From positions 1-64,000 of the forward strand of contig WJLW01000050.1 of the NCBI GenBank assembly GCA_014728295.1: DNA of 64,000 nt, written 5' to 3'. The translations under genes and the position numbers were made by a program. Positions 30,001 through 37,225 of this stretch are shown here, piece after piece. The notes under the pieces were generated by a model. The model did not search any database, had not been told where the DNA came from, and worked only from the letters and a program-made list of their open reading frames with translations. Every line of letters starts with the position of its first letter. Within the stretch, counting starts at the first letter, position 1. This DNA comes from Chitinivibrionales bacterium. Lineage in GTDB: Bacteria > Fibrobacterota > Chitinivibrionia > Chitinivibrionales > WJKA01.

Positions 30001-30446
30001 TCAAGCAGTGGCCGGTGACCTTCAATTACGGTCATGATTTCAGCAAGAGCATTAATCGGCCATATACCAACAACACCAAAACCGAAACGAATAATTCAGA
30101 TAATTTTGAAATAACCTATACGATTCAAAAGACCGCAAAGCGCAAAGAATTCAAGCTACTCAGATGGACGATTCCTCTGCAGGGGAAATTGGACGCGACA
30201 CTGGATGTAGCGCATTCTCATACAAAATCGGAATCGGAATCTTCGGCAGAAAGCGGGGCCGAAACCGCCCAGGAGGGAACCGTCACCCAGGAGCAACGTA
30301 ATGTAAATGTGCAACCCCGCATGACATATGGATTTACCGATAAAATTACCGGGGGGGCGGCGTATGAATATAACTGGGTTAAAACCGAAGATCAGCGGAC
30401 AACCAACACCCAGACATTTTCCTTAACGGTGCGAATATCATTTTAA
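24033..30446 (+). CDS. sprA: SprA-type outer-membrane protein (type IX secretion translocon family)
   Basis: The 2137-residue protein has a signal peptide cleaved near Ala21 (SALA/QTYVLE). The N-terminal third contains the SprA_N signature arrangement: a segment FENRYNLTVNGSIGKLIRV, a block on EYRGEGNELEDEIIQEVVAGQ, then LFGISVKSKFGPLRLTSVLS with a following SHEEGKAKT. This corresponds to the GxxxQxLFGIKxxxxFG-type repeats of Flavobacterium SprA. The middle holds several beta-rich inserts; the last 700 residues are amphipathic strands, and the protein ends in LTVRISF with a terminal Phe, as expected for an outer-membrane barrel. SprA of Bacteroidota forms the very large protein-conducting barrel of the type IX system; that function is inferred here by homology. 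It is slightly shorter than Flavobacterium SprA. It is followed by rng after 15 bases. Confidence 0.85.
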   Translation: MNLSKATIASFVFAFFQSALAQTYVLETPQSSIYYPLAEGVRSYNAFTVADPQVLQLKTSLVEETIDIDFEKRRISFYKEDPMGIRIWEFHYDELDEYLQSRQRHVLKKLWFEQCASYSGGAAAADRSLRLEWSLSDQYWVKNPVAKRILGKEPPKLSITGFEEIEISYRTDDVVQQGVNSDRDNRANSLNFENRYNLTVNGSIGKLIRVNMHTSSEEEGVNFSDNLQDIKLEYRGEGNELEDEIIQEVVAGQTSFEIPGTRLSGYAEGHEGLFGISVKSKFGPLRLTSVLSHEEGKAKTATFYPNESKADQSDRSELAYKDHKIYFLDTLYQNNYYQVWQKPGSGNQPEIERDFQVWKMVRQVTNIKKTVKEDVGSIYRYVDNAAYANPFKLIPRDGYYVNWEEGWIRFDTVSVTADDVIGIYMSTANPALVPTRGDTTIIDSVDGLARMDSLWILKREDIQIDTASMEFRLMWRNVYDLPRSDEEDIEIEIERSYSDGNNNTKKSDDGTFFSQILGLTDANEKARSDNRIFDRENSLLIVPPYSDSTVYGTYPFTNPDLGQDNTHPQIYELKRNDREFTNLQPKYSIRIKGSYTQRQTKLSLGWGVIPNTEAVMLGSTKLKRNEDYTIFYEMGEIELISIRAREANKIEVTYQQESFFIPEKKVFMGLRGEVDLPGIGENSKIGTSVLWRLQTAKNEVPRVGQEAYSKLLLDVNSNFNFEPEWMTRAVNLLPGIKTDVDSRLNVEFEAAHSRMIDVHKDNDGEAFVDNFDAADRNYPIGTSHNAWHQASPPALFLKDTTLSNGIVAPKLLFHPPAWHQYWYQPISSDNEKDFINKEIFQNPYVNNGKDTLDKDRAREWATQEVPVLRLVTQPASDSSALTSRYRYPWAGITYYFPPSISSTDRTEDRFLEFYVNADINSVGNGKGKLYVDLGLISEDISIDGGPPNGMWDNEQQEASYTSEQNIGLDLREDENEFYVVPNASFTGWDTLFSASGANPDTYSVYFDPGRDNYSEYNRENLGNRIKVNGTQADPSGLTSEDINNDGFRKQNDYFSYEIDLAALNSSPYTDTLSNAIASAGWYKIRIPVGTEARPDTTIGNPQWENIQFLRFWWSDFQDNSSLDAQRELVFTQIQFVANQWEEVPTILANPDTLPVILDPGQATPGIPAEIKSGQEVISERIKIRPSTINSDENTEYYSVADNTPDIFKKYESGSDRFNREYTLVLDIEDLEYTEEASIRKLSPFREINLAAYETMSFLLLNKSMPNHDSLLFSFKFGTDDSTYYEYTRPINFGRSTFYTVGPIEFKKLAQIKNTLVNDPVDSVFNDTIPVTGKPGAFYVIRGRKEQPPNFSKIRMLKMGVVNRISAQTISGRLYVNELKVRGLKSFSGSAALASVNAEFADFLSLDASVDYSDGNFRTMANDSALPTNSRVSGDVGTTWKLDKFLPADWGVNVPLNMRVGSSIDRPQIKPGSDVPLTGEDGEPDKLRDFFTEAKTPSERYQTRQNSRSVSTSYTKSAHSKNPVVNLTAERVSVHDLSYRHNATKTLQGEKPDGSGEEYADLTRTDDYGGALKYDLSPRRPPKWTKWRPLEETKAEWLPSRYKNYELTYLPSTLTFDVADIRYNVRETKRERLNQPADTLRRFDIRHGMNFSYAPISPLLDFDYSLTTSRNLDDEVQQYRGIGRRFVFDYVTSLDPVWGKYAYLYGEQNRSQTANVRFDPTFFEWLKHTFTYNANFTSRLANELEHELDMSVNTKFAIAGSFEFRNIFSSISDAFSEVERTKNSFDAIVAGLDKVNFRSFRFDYSADADLQNNNMNPQLLAHGGAWGVDRLDFLGYQLGVEEKKFSDVISGDMDDDEALGGMFYRKNNGDETFRYNRDSRRVEQAFSTSTSFRIPEPVDINFTTISLHHKKDFRVTPDTTELETTVTFPEIRANATTNIFNTVPVIKENLNGFSLSSSYTYTYSLVKKVNTGVDTTISHAFTPLVRVNSGFKQWPVTFNYGHDFSKSINRPYTNNTKTETNNSDNFEITYTIQKTAKRKEFKLLRWTIPLQGKLDATLDVAHSHTKSESESSAESGAETAQEGTVTQEQRNVNVQPRMTYGFTDKITGGAAYEYNWVKTEDQRTTNTQTFSLTVRISF

Positions 30447-30461
30447 AAATAGCAAAGGCGC

Positions 30462-32006
30462 ATGTGCATGGTAAAAACGATTTTGTTCACTTCACGGCCG
30501 ACCGAAACCAGGGCCGCCCTGCTTGAAAACGGCAAGGTGGCGGAGCTTGTCGTTGAGCGTCCGGACGACATACGCATCGCTGGCAATATCTACCGCGGCC
30601 GTATCGATTCGGTAATTCCGGGATTACAGGCGGCATTCATTGATATCGGCCTGGACAAGTGCGCGTTTCTGCATGCTTCGGACGTTGATCCCCGGCTGCT
30701 GCTCGAAAAGGACAGCCAGCTTGTCGAGCAGTATATGAACCGGCTGCGCGGCAAACGCCGGAAGGTTCCTCAAGTTCCGATCGAAAAGGTCATGAAAGTC
30801 GGGCAGGAGATTCTGGTCCAAATTATCAAAGAACCTATCGGCTCCAAAGGTCCCAAAGTTACTACCAATTTGAGCATCGCCGGCAGGTTTCTGGTTCTGG
30901 TCCCCGACTCGGACTTTATCGGCGTCTCTAAAAAGTCAATGGATCTCAAAAAGCGCCGTAGATTGAAGCAACTTCTCTCCAGTCTGAAACCCAGTGGGAT
31001 CGGCTTTATCGTGCGCACCATCGGCCTCGAAGTTTCGGAAGAAGAGTTTGTCAAGGAGATCCATTCCCTTATCAAGGCCTGGCAAGACCTGCGTACCAAG
31101 GCGTTGAGCTCGGAAAACGACCGTCTGGTGCATAAAGAAATCGGCATAGCCACCCGCGTTATGCGCGATCTGCTCGACAACGAAGTCCAGGAAGTCTGGG
31201 TTGACGAAGAAAAAGAGTACGAAGAAATTAAGGCATACCTGCAAACGGTTTCTTCACACCTGCTTGGCCGTCTTTTTCTCTACAAGGAAAAAATTCCGCT
31301 CTTTGACAAATTCGATATTGAAAAAGACCTGGAGCGGTCTCTCAAGCGTAAAGTGTGGCTAAAAAGCGGCGGATACCTGACCTTTGATCACGGAGAAGCC
31401 CTGCTGGCAATCGATGTAAATACCGGACGCAATATCGGCAAGCGCGAATTTGAAGAGACCCTGCTGCACACGAACCTTGAAGCCGCGGTTGAGATTTGCA
31501 GGCAGCTCAGGCTCAGAGATATCGGCGGGTTGATTGTCGTGGATTTCATTGATATGCGTATCATGGAAAACCGCAAGAAAGTCGAGCGCGAGATGCGTTA
31601 CCGCCTGCACCGGGACTCAAGTTCGATCGTCTGCACCGGGCTTTCCAAATTCTGCCTCCTGGAAATTACCCGCAAGCGGACCCGGCCGGAGTTGCAGCAG
31701 ATGTACACCGACATTTGTCCTACCTGCAACGGGCTGGGGTGGGTGTTTTCACCGGCCACCGTGACCGCGCGCATCGACCGTTGGCTCAAGCGCGCCGACC
31801 TGCGCCCCGAAGACCGGAAATTAACTCTGGCCGTGCACCCCTCGGTAGCCAAATATCTCCAGGAAAAAAACCGGGACGTTATGCAAAAGCTGGAAGAAGT
31901 GCATCACGTCAAACTGCACCTGATGGAAGATGAAAATTTCGATCAGGATGAGTATGAGTTCTATCCACAGGGCAAGCACCGGGATTATGGCGATGTCGGC
32001 GCATAA
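30462..32006 (+). CDS. rng: Ribonuclease G / E family endoribonuclease
   Basis: Single-strand-specific endoribonuclease acting in rRNA 5' maturation and mRNA decay. The 514-residue size matches RNase G rather than RNase E. The S1 domain is N-terminal (GNIYRGRIDSVIPGLQAAFIDIG) with a long Lys/Arg-rich insertion (RLRGKRRKVPQVPIEK). The catalytic Mg site DVNTG starts at residue 318, and the zinc-link CPTCNG at 419-424 supports tetramer formation. ATG 30462 and ATG 30468 are both possible. It is followed by rplU and rpmA, a very common bacterial order. Confidence 0.94.
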   Translation: MCMVKTILFTSRPTETRAALLENGKVAELVVERPDDIRIAGNIYRGRIDSVIPGLQAAFIDIGLDKCAFLHASDVDPRLLLEKDSQLVEQYMNRLRGKRRKVPQVPIEKVMKVGQEILVQIIKEPIGSKGPKVTTNLSIAGRFLVLVPDSDFIGVSKKSMDLKKRRRLKQLLSSLKPSGIGFIVRTIGLEVSEEEFVKEIHSLIKAWQDLRTKALSSENDRLVHKEIGIATRVMRDLLDNEVQEVWVDEEKEYEEIKAYLQTVSSHLLGRLFLYKEKIPLFDKFDIEKDLERSLKRKVWLKSGGYLTFDHGEALLAIDVNTGRNIGKREFEETLLHTNLEAAVEICRQLRLRDIGGLIVVDFIDMRIMENRKKVEREMRYRLHRDSSSIVCTGLSKFCLLEITRKRTRPELQQMYTDICPTCNGLGWVFSPATVTARIDRWLKRADLRPEDRKLTLAVHPSVAKYLQEKNRDVMQKLEEVHHVKLHLMEDENFDQDEYEFYPQGKHRDYGDVGA

Positions 32007-32046
32007 AGACGTTGATTTAGTGAACAGATATAATATATTTTAAGAG

Positions 32047-32119
32047 ATTTGCCATATTCCGGCAAATAATATGCTCATCTCAAAACATCTAACCCGATTA
32101 TTTTTGAGGAGATGACACG
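32047..32119 (+). promoter_or_regulatory. rplU leader with two hairpins, the second covering the ribosome-binding site
   Basis: The 113-base rng-rplU gap contains a first hairpin, ATTTGCC (32047-32053) with GGCAAAT (32061-32067). A second inverted repeat pairs 32075-32085 (TCATCTCAAAA) with 32102-32115 (TTTTGAG...ATGA, three-base bulge). The second arm contains the Shine-Dalgarno GAGGAG (32106-32111) located before ATG 32120, so folding would block translation. A -10-like TATAAT lies at 32029-32034 without a well-placed -35. This has the architecture of an autogenous ribosomal-protein leader. Confidence 0.5.
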
Positions 32120-32431
32120 ATGTATTGTATAGTTGAACACGGCGGCTTTCAGTTCAAAGTCAGCGAAGGTGACACCGTAAATGTACCGTTGATTGATGCT
32201 GAAGCCGGAAGCGAAGTAACGCTTGAAAAAGTCCTCATGGTTGATAATGATGGTGACGTCACGGTCGGCACTCCGACGGTCGAAGGCGCCGAAGTGAAAG
32301 CCAAAGTCGTCAATCACGGCAAAGGCCCGAAGATTCTGGTCATGAAGAAAATGCGCCGCAAGGATTACAAGCGCAAAAACGGACATCGCCAGGATTTTAC
32401 CGAAGTCCAGGTTACCTCAATAACAGCCTGA
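32120..32431 (+). CDS. rplU: 50S ribosomal protein L21
   Basis: The 103-residue protein has the L21 beginning ([18 protein letters not shown]) and the conserved end with [15 protein letters not shown] and the FTEVQVTSI strand that contacts 23S rRNA. GGAGA sits 7-8 bases before ATG 32120 within the leader described above. It is 21 bases from rpmA, its usual partner. Confidence 0.97.
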   Translation: MYCIVEHGGFQFKVSEGDTVNVPLIDAEAGSEVTLEKVLMVDNDGDVTVGTPTVEGAEVKAKVVNHGKGPKILVMKKMRRKDYKRKNGHRQDFTEVQVTSITA

Positions 32432-32452
32432 TTATCCGAAGGAGCATGCAGC

Positions 32453-32707
32453 ATGGCACATAAAAAAGGTGTAGGAAGTAGTCGAAACGGTCGTGACAGC
32501 AAACCAAAGATGCTTGGTGTCAAGCGTTTCGGCGGCGAAGTTGTCAAGGCGGGAAACATCCTGGTACGCCAGCGTGGTACAAAGATTCATCCGGGCATTA
32601 ATGTTGGCAAAGGCTCGGACGACACTCTGTTTGCCAAAGCCGGTGGACAGGTTCATTTCCGTCAGATTATTGGAAATAAGAAGATCGTGGATATCGTATC
32701 TGCTTAG
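32453..32707 (+). CDS. rpmA: 50S ribosomal protein L27
   Basis: The 84-residue protein starts [16 protein letters not shown], the classic N-terminus that reaches the peptidyl-transferase centre, and contains [22 protein letters not shown]. There is no N-terminal extension needing cleavage as in Firmicutes. GAAGGAG lies 8 bases upstream of the ATG. It is the last gene of the rng-rplU-rpmA unit. Confidence 0.97.
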   Translation: MAHKKGVGSSRNGRDSKPKMLGVKRFGGEVVKAGNILVRQRGTKIHPGINVGKGSDDTLFAKAGGQVHFRQIIGNKKIVDIVSA

Positions 32708-32728
32708 AACCGGCACAGTAATTACGGC

Positions 32729-32757
32729 AAAAAAAAGGCGGAGATGTCACTCCGCCT
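32729..32757 (-). terminator. Rho-independent terminator between convergent genes
   Basis: AGGCGGAG (32736-32743) and CTCCGCCT (32750-32757) form an 8-bp GC-rich stem with a 6-base loop. An A8 run at 32729-32736 gives a U tract on the minus strand, so it ends the lipoprotein gene that stops at 32789. For rpmA on the plus strand the hairpin exists but no U tract follows. Confidence 0.8.
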
Positions 32758-32788
32758 GTGTTATGATAGGGTATGGTTTATCGATACG

Positions 32789-33670
32789 TTATTGACGTTT
32801 GAAATCTTTGACAAGATCCTGATACGTAATCCAGCGGTTCTGGCTACCGTCGGAGATAATTGAGTCCATCGGCTCGATTTCATTTCGCACCCATTTAATT
32901 TTCCCGTCAACCTTCTTCTTTTCCTCAGAAACTTCCCTGATTCGTCTAAAGCGGTCAACAAAAATCATTATCGTGTCGCCAAGAAAATCGTATGTTCCAT
33001 TAGAGATAAATTTATAATCCATTTTAACATGGGTTGTCATGCGGCCTTTACCTTCTTCGATATAGGCAACTTTATTATCGCGACCGAATTCGAAGATTTT
33101 GTATTCAGGATAATTGACTTCCGGATGGGCTTTGCTCCTTTTGACGTCTTTGCAAACCCAGCGGCCGTAAACTTTGGGTCTGATTTCCTGAGCCCGCTCC
33201 TGATTGAATTTAAGCGACGGAATCATGTCGGTCCCTGCTTTGAGCGCTTGCTCGACCTGCAGGGTCCAGCCGATTGCGCTGAAGGAATCCGCTACTGCGG
33301 TAACACTATCGAGCTTTTTTTCCGGCAGCCCGGAAAGCTGTTTTTGGGCAGCCATAATTTTTTGCTGCAACGAAGAGATTACCGGTCTGAGCTGCTTTAC
33401 TCTTTCATCATAATCATTTTCGGCCTGGGCAACCAGGTACAGCATAGAATCTTTCGACATATTTGCAAGCTTCAGGTCACCGCGTTCTTTTGCCGAACGT
33501 GCCTGGTAGAGAAAAACTTTTGCGCGAGCAAGTGAACTATCAGGTACACCTTTGTTTTTCAGAGCCTGTATGCGATTTTCAACATCAAGAAGGGTTTTAT
33601 CGCTTACTCCACAACTAAAGATACCAATTAGAACGCTTAAGCCCACGGTTACGAAAATGAGCTTTTTCAT
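32789..33670 (-). CDS. Probable lipoprotein with helical N-terminal domain, unknown
   Basis: The 293-residue protein has a lipoprotein-like signal (LSVLIGIFSC, Cys20). Residues about 25-140 are predicted helical, with heptad-like charge patterns (RIQALKNKGV, ARAKVFLYQARSAKERGDLKLANMSKDSMLYLVAQAE) resembling a coiled coil or TPR hairpin. The C-terminal half from about 165 is beta-rich (VYGRWVCKDVKR...ISNGTYDFLGDTIMIFVDRF), reminiscent of lipocalin-like lipoprotein folds. Codon use matches the neighbours. A single-gene unit with its own terminator. No family recognised with confidence. Confidence 0.7.
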   Translation of the reverse strand: MKKLIFVTVGLSVLIGIFSCGVSDKTLLDVENRIQALKNKGVPDSSLARAKVFLYQARSAKERGDLKLANMSKDSMLYLVAQAENDYDERVKQLRPVISSLQQKIMAAQKQLSGLPEKKLDSVTAVADSFSAIGWTLQVEQALKAGTDMIPSLKFNQERAQEIRPKVYGRWVCKDVKRSKAHPEVNYPEYKIFEFGRDNKVAYIEEGKGRMTTHVKMDYKFISNGTYDFLGDTIMIFVDRFRRIREVSEEKKKVDGKIKWVRNEIEPMDSIISDGSQNRWITYQDLVKDFKRQ

Positions 33671-33818
33671 ACTCCAACCCCTGCTTAAAGGTTTAACGTT
33701 AACATGACTATAATCATATAAGATACGTTTGGCCTGGAAATGGAGTCAAGCTATTTGGGCTCTTTAACGAAGTTTAATCGTTTATGCTTCGACTTGGCAG
33801 CGAATACGGCGATTGCGG

Positions 33819-33868
33819 GGCCACAAACAAGAGCAGATTTGGGCTGTACCCCGCTCCTGGTTGTGGCC
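33819..33868 (-). repeat. Imperfect inverted repeat just downstream of the HtrA gene
   Basis: GGCCACAA (33819-33826) and TTGTGGCC (33861-33868) extend to about 12 matches of 15 with a 20-base loop. It begins 8 bases after the htrA stop, which suggests a 3'-end structure, but no U run follows on the minus strand, so an intrinsic terminator is doubtful. Confidence 0.35.
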
Positions 33869-33875
33869 ATGAATG

Positions 33876-35456
33876 CTATTTCTTGAGCTTATAGGCTACG
33901 AAAAAGGTATTGCCCTCCCGCTTGAGCAGAAACAGAATTGAATCGCCGGGCTTGAATTGACGAGCAATACTCTTGAATTTCTTTGCCGAGTCGATAGTAA
34001 ATCTCTCTTTGTTTTTCGTGACCTCGGTAAGCACATCACCTTCTCGCAGGCCTTCCTGCGCGGCCTGGGACAAGGGCTTGACATCGACGATAACCACTCC
34101 CCGCTCATCGGTGTCCAGCTTATATTTGCGGCGCAGTTCGGAGCTTACGTCGGCGACTTTGATGCCCAGCTTTTTGGTTATGTCTATTTCGTCGTTGCCT
34201 TGCTCTTCGGGCTCCTGCTGCTTTTCTTCGCCGGATATATCTTCAAGGTTGTCGGGGCGGGAGCCAAGCTTGATGTTCAGAGATTTTTTCTTGCCGTTTC
34301 TGATAACCACGATGGGTACCGATTTGCCCGGGTCGATACTGGCGACGGTGTTGCGCAACTGGTTTACATTCTCGACTTTGCGTCCGTCAATAAAGAGCAC
34401 GACGTCTTTTACCTTGATGCCGGCTCTTGCGGCCGGTTGACCGTCAAAGACTTCCGCAATAAGCACACCGCGCACCTGATCATCAATGCCGAGGGCTTCG
34501 CGCATGGCATTGTTCAGATTCTGGATTTTGACACCCAGCCAGCCGCGCGAGACTTCGCCGCGATAAATAAGATCTTCCATGATCCAGCGCGCCATATTGA
34601 TTGGAATGGCAAAGCCGATGCCCATATAGCCGCCCGATCGCGTATAAATCATTGTGTTGATACCGACCAGTTCGCCGTCTATGTTGACAAGTGCGCCCCC
34701 GGAGTTGCCGGGATTGATTGCCGCATCAGTCTGAATGAAATTCTGGTACATCGAACCGGACGTATATCTGCCCAGCGCAGAGACGATCCCCGCCGTCACC
34801 GATGAAGTCAGGCTGAACGGATTTCCTATGGCAACCACCCAATCGCCGGGACGCAGCTTTTCGGAATCGCCCAGGTAGGCAACGGGTAGATTTTCGACCT
34901 TCTCTTTTATTTTGATAACGGCAACATCGCTCAATGAATCGCGTCCAACAATCTCTGCATCAAAGCTGCGGTCGTCGGTAAGACGTACTTCAATCTCGTC
35001 TGCGCCGGCAACAACGTGATTATTAGTAAGTATATAGCCGTCTTTTGATACGATTACCCCTGAGCCCAGCCCCATTGAACGGCGTCGCTCTTGCTTTTTC
35101 GGTTCCGGCTGCTGGGGTTGTTGCTGGCGGCCGGGCGGGGGGCCAAAGAAAAAATCGAAGGGATCGAAGTGGCGATAGAAAGGATTGTTGTTGTAGACGA
35201 CGGTATCAATTTTTGTGGGTATTACCGACACAACCGTAGGGGTAACCTTCTCGGCTATATCGGCAAAAACCGTTTTGAAAGAGTGCAATTGGGGAGGAAT
35301 TTCAACTTCGGGCTTCTCCCCGGCGCCAAAGGTGATACTGCCCTTTTCGGGTTTCTTCGATTCGGCAAATGAAAACCTGCAACTGACGGCAAACACGCCG
35401 ATGGCAATTACTATGAGCGCAGACAGCGAGACAACAGGCTGCTTGATTCTTTTCAT
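33876..35456 (-). CDS. Periplasmic serine protease of the Do/DegP (HtrA) family
   Basis: Protease/chaperone for misfolded envelope proteins. The 526-residue protein has a signal sequence or anchor at about residues 8-30. The catalytic triad is His147 (TNNHVV), Asp177 (SDVAVIK) and Ser252 (GNSGGAL). A Pro/Gln/Arg-rich insert (residues about 106-127) corresponds to the LA loop. The first PDZ domain follows at about 290-390 (SRGWLGVKIQNL...), then an acidic Glu/Gln linker and a second PDZ at about 420-520. A Cys26 in VSCRF could be a lipobox but is followed by a hydrophobic stretch and is not convincing. It lies about 75 bases downstream of guaB on the same strand, possibly under its own promoter. 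Confidence 0.92.
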   Translation of the reverse strand: MKRIKQPVVSLSALIVIAIGVFAVSCRFSFAESKKPEKGSITFGAGEKPEVEIPPQLHSFKTVFADIAEKVTPTVVSVIPTKIDTVVYNNNPFYRHFDPFDFFFGPPPGRQQQPQQPEPKKQERRRSMGLGSGVIVSKDGYILTNNHVVAGADEIEVRLTDDRSFDAEIVGRDSLSDVAVIKIKEKVENLPVAYLGDSEKLRPGDWVVAIGNPFSLTSSVTAGIVSALGRYTSGSMYQNFIQTDAAINPGNSGGALVNIDGELVGINTMIYTRSGGYMGIGFAIPINMARWIMEDLIYRGEVSRGWLGVKIQNLNNAMREALGIDDQVRGVLIAEVFDGQPAARAGIKVKDVVLFIDGRKVENVNQLRNTVASIDPGKSVPIVVIRNGKKKSLNIKLGSRPDNLEDISGEEKQQEPEEQGNDEIDITKKLGIKVADVSSELRRKYKLDTDERGVVIVDVKPLSQAAQEGLREGDVLTEVTKNKERFTIDSAKKFKSIARQFKPGDSILFLLKREGNTFFVAYKLKK

Positions 35457-35530
35457 GAAAGGCGACTCCTTGCAAAATCAGTAACTAAAAATTTCGTATA
35501 GATCGCAAATTTATTGCAGAATTGCTTCGA

Positions 35531-37042
35531 TTAGTCGACGATTGAAGATTCCGTATCCAGTCGAACGACGTTGGAAGTACCGCCTTCCACAAACGATTGC
35601 TGGGAGATGCGGGTAAGAACGGCGTTGTCCCTGAACTCTGCCAATGTCGGCGCCCCGCTATTGCACATTGTGGACTTAAGCTTTTCTGCGGTGAGCCAAA
35701 GCGTGTCCTTGACCGAACCGGTTATCGGCACGTATCCGTCAATGCCCTCTTCGAATTTCAGGTTGGCTTCGTCGCCGCTGGAATAACGCTGCCAATTGCG
35801 CGCACGGTTGGAACCTTCCCCCCAGTAGGGCTTGTACATACGCCCGCTGATTGAGACGCGCGGGGTGGGACTTTCATCGGTCATGGCAAAGTAGCGCCCC
35901 ATCATCACAAAATCGGCTCCCATGGCCAGCGCCAGAATTATTTGTGTATCACTTGCCAGCCCGCCGTCGGAGCAGACCGGAACATACCAGCCTGTTTTTT
36001 CGAAGTAGCGATTGCGTTCGGCAACTACATCCATAAGCGCAGAGGCCTGGCCGCGTCCGATTCCCTTTTGCTCCCGCGTAATGCAGATGGAGCCGCCGCC
36101 GATTCCAACTTTGACAAAATCCAGGCCGGCTGATTCGACCAGATACCTGAATCCTTCGCCCGAAACGACATTTCCGCCACCGAGAACAACCCGGTCACCA
36201 TATTTTTCGCGAATCCACAGAGCCGCATCTTTCTGGAATTCAGAATACCCGTCAGATGAATCGAATGCGAATATATCTGCGCCCGCGTCCACAAGTGACG
36301 GAACGCGATCCTGGAAGTCGTGTGTGTTGATGCCGGCCGCCGTAATCAGGCGCTTGCGTGAGTCAAGAATTTCGTTGGGATTTTTGCGATGGTCGACATA
36401 ATCCTTTTTAAAAACCAGCGAATGCAGATAGCCCTCGCCGTCCAATATCGGCAGGCACTCTTTTTTGTGCTTGCGCAGCAGCAGATTCGCTTCGTGCAGC
36501 GAGAGGCCGACCGAACCGTGAACCACCTGTGCTCTGGGAGTCATGAACTCTGCAATCGGCGCGCTGAGGTCGTCTTCAAATTCCCAGAAATCTTTATCGG
36601 TCAGGATCCCGAGCAGCTTGCCTTTATTGCTGCCGTCGTGGGTAACCGGCATGGTCGAGTGTCCGGTTTGCCGGGAAATCGCAACGGCATCGGCGAGCGT
36701 ATCATCTGGCTTGAGGTTAGAATCGCTTTCGACAAAACCGGCCTTGTGTGCCTTTACTTTGCGGATCATTGCCGCCTGCTGGTCGATGGATTGCGAGCAA
36801 TAAATAAAAGCGGCACATCCCATCCGCGCCAGGGCAATTGACATTTCCACACCCGAAACGGCCTGCATGCTCGCAGCAACAAACGGTAAATTCAGGGTAA
36901 GGCGAGGTTGCTCCCCCGCGTTGTATCTGGCAACCGGCGTCTGCATCGATACATTGCGGGAAAGGTGGCCTTTACCGGTAAGCCGGGGCAACAGGAGGTA
37001 TTCGGAAAAGGTGCGGGACACATCTTCTATGATTTTTGCCAT
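35531..37042 (-). CDS. guaB: Inosine-5'-monophosphate dehydrogenase
   Basis: Oxidises IMP to XMP with NAD, the committed step to GTP. I chose ATG 37042 because GAGGT lies 5 bases upstream; an in-frame ATG at 37060 is an unlikely extension. The 503-residue protein has CBS domains inserted at about residues 105-220 and the catalytic loop GGGSICITR with Cys320, followed by GIGRGQAS. The mobile flap includes the YSSGDEANLKFEEGIDG region near 415-431. Some segments are more divergent than in E. coli GuaB (the start FSEYLLLPRLT and the NWQRY block), so this is a distinct bacterial subtype. GMP reductase is less likely because the flap and CBS domains are present. Confidence 0.9.
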   Translation of the reverse strand: MAKIIEDVSRTFSEYLLLPRLTGKGHLSRNVSMQTPVARYNAGEQPRLTLNLPFVAASMQAVSGVEMSIALARMGCAAFIYCSQSIDQQAAMIRKVKAHKAGFVESDSNLKPDDTLADAVAISRQTGHSTMPVTHDGSNKGKLLGILTDKDFWEFEDDLSAPIAEFMTPRAQVVHGSVGLSLHEANLLLRKHKKECLPILDGEGYLHSLVFKKDYVDHRKNPNEILDSRKRLITAAGINTHDFQDRVPSLVDAGADIFAFDSSDGYSEFQKDAALWIREKYGDRVVLGGGNVVSGEGFRYLVESAGLDFVKVGIGGGSICITREQKGIGRGQASALMDVVAERNRYFEKTGWYVPVCSDGGLASDTQIILALAMGADFVMMGRYFAMTDESPTPRVSISGRMYKPYWGEGSNRARNWQRYSSGDEANLKFEEGIDGYVPITGSVKDTLWLTAEKLKSTMCNSGAPTLAEFRDNAVLTRISQQSFVEGGTSNVVRLDTESSIVD

Positions 37043-37225
37043 GGGTACCTCGGTGCGCACTGAAAAATAGAACTAAAGATAGCCCAATTTTTCAGTTTAT
37101 GCAAGTGAAAAATAAAATATATTGTATTGTCTGCCGTTTGGAGGTACCATATAAAAATTGTGCTTTCCCGGCCCGATACAGTATATATTTACCGCAAGCT
37201 ACCAGCACAGCTTCGATGAATCAGC

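Noticed and set aside
33819-33868. Intrinsic terminator after htrA
   Set aside because: The inverted repeat is imperfect, with a 20-base loop and no U tract; kept only as a repeat.
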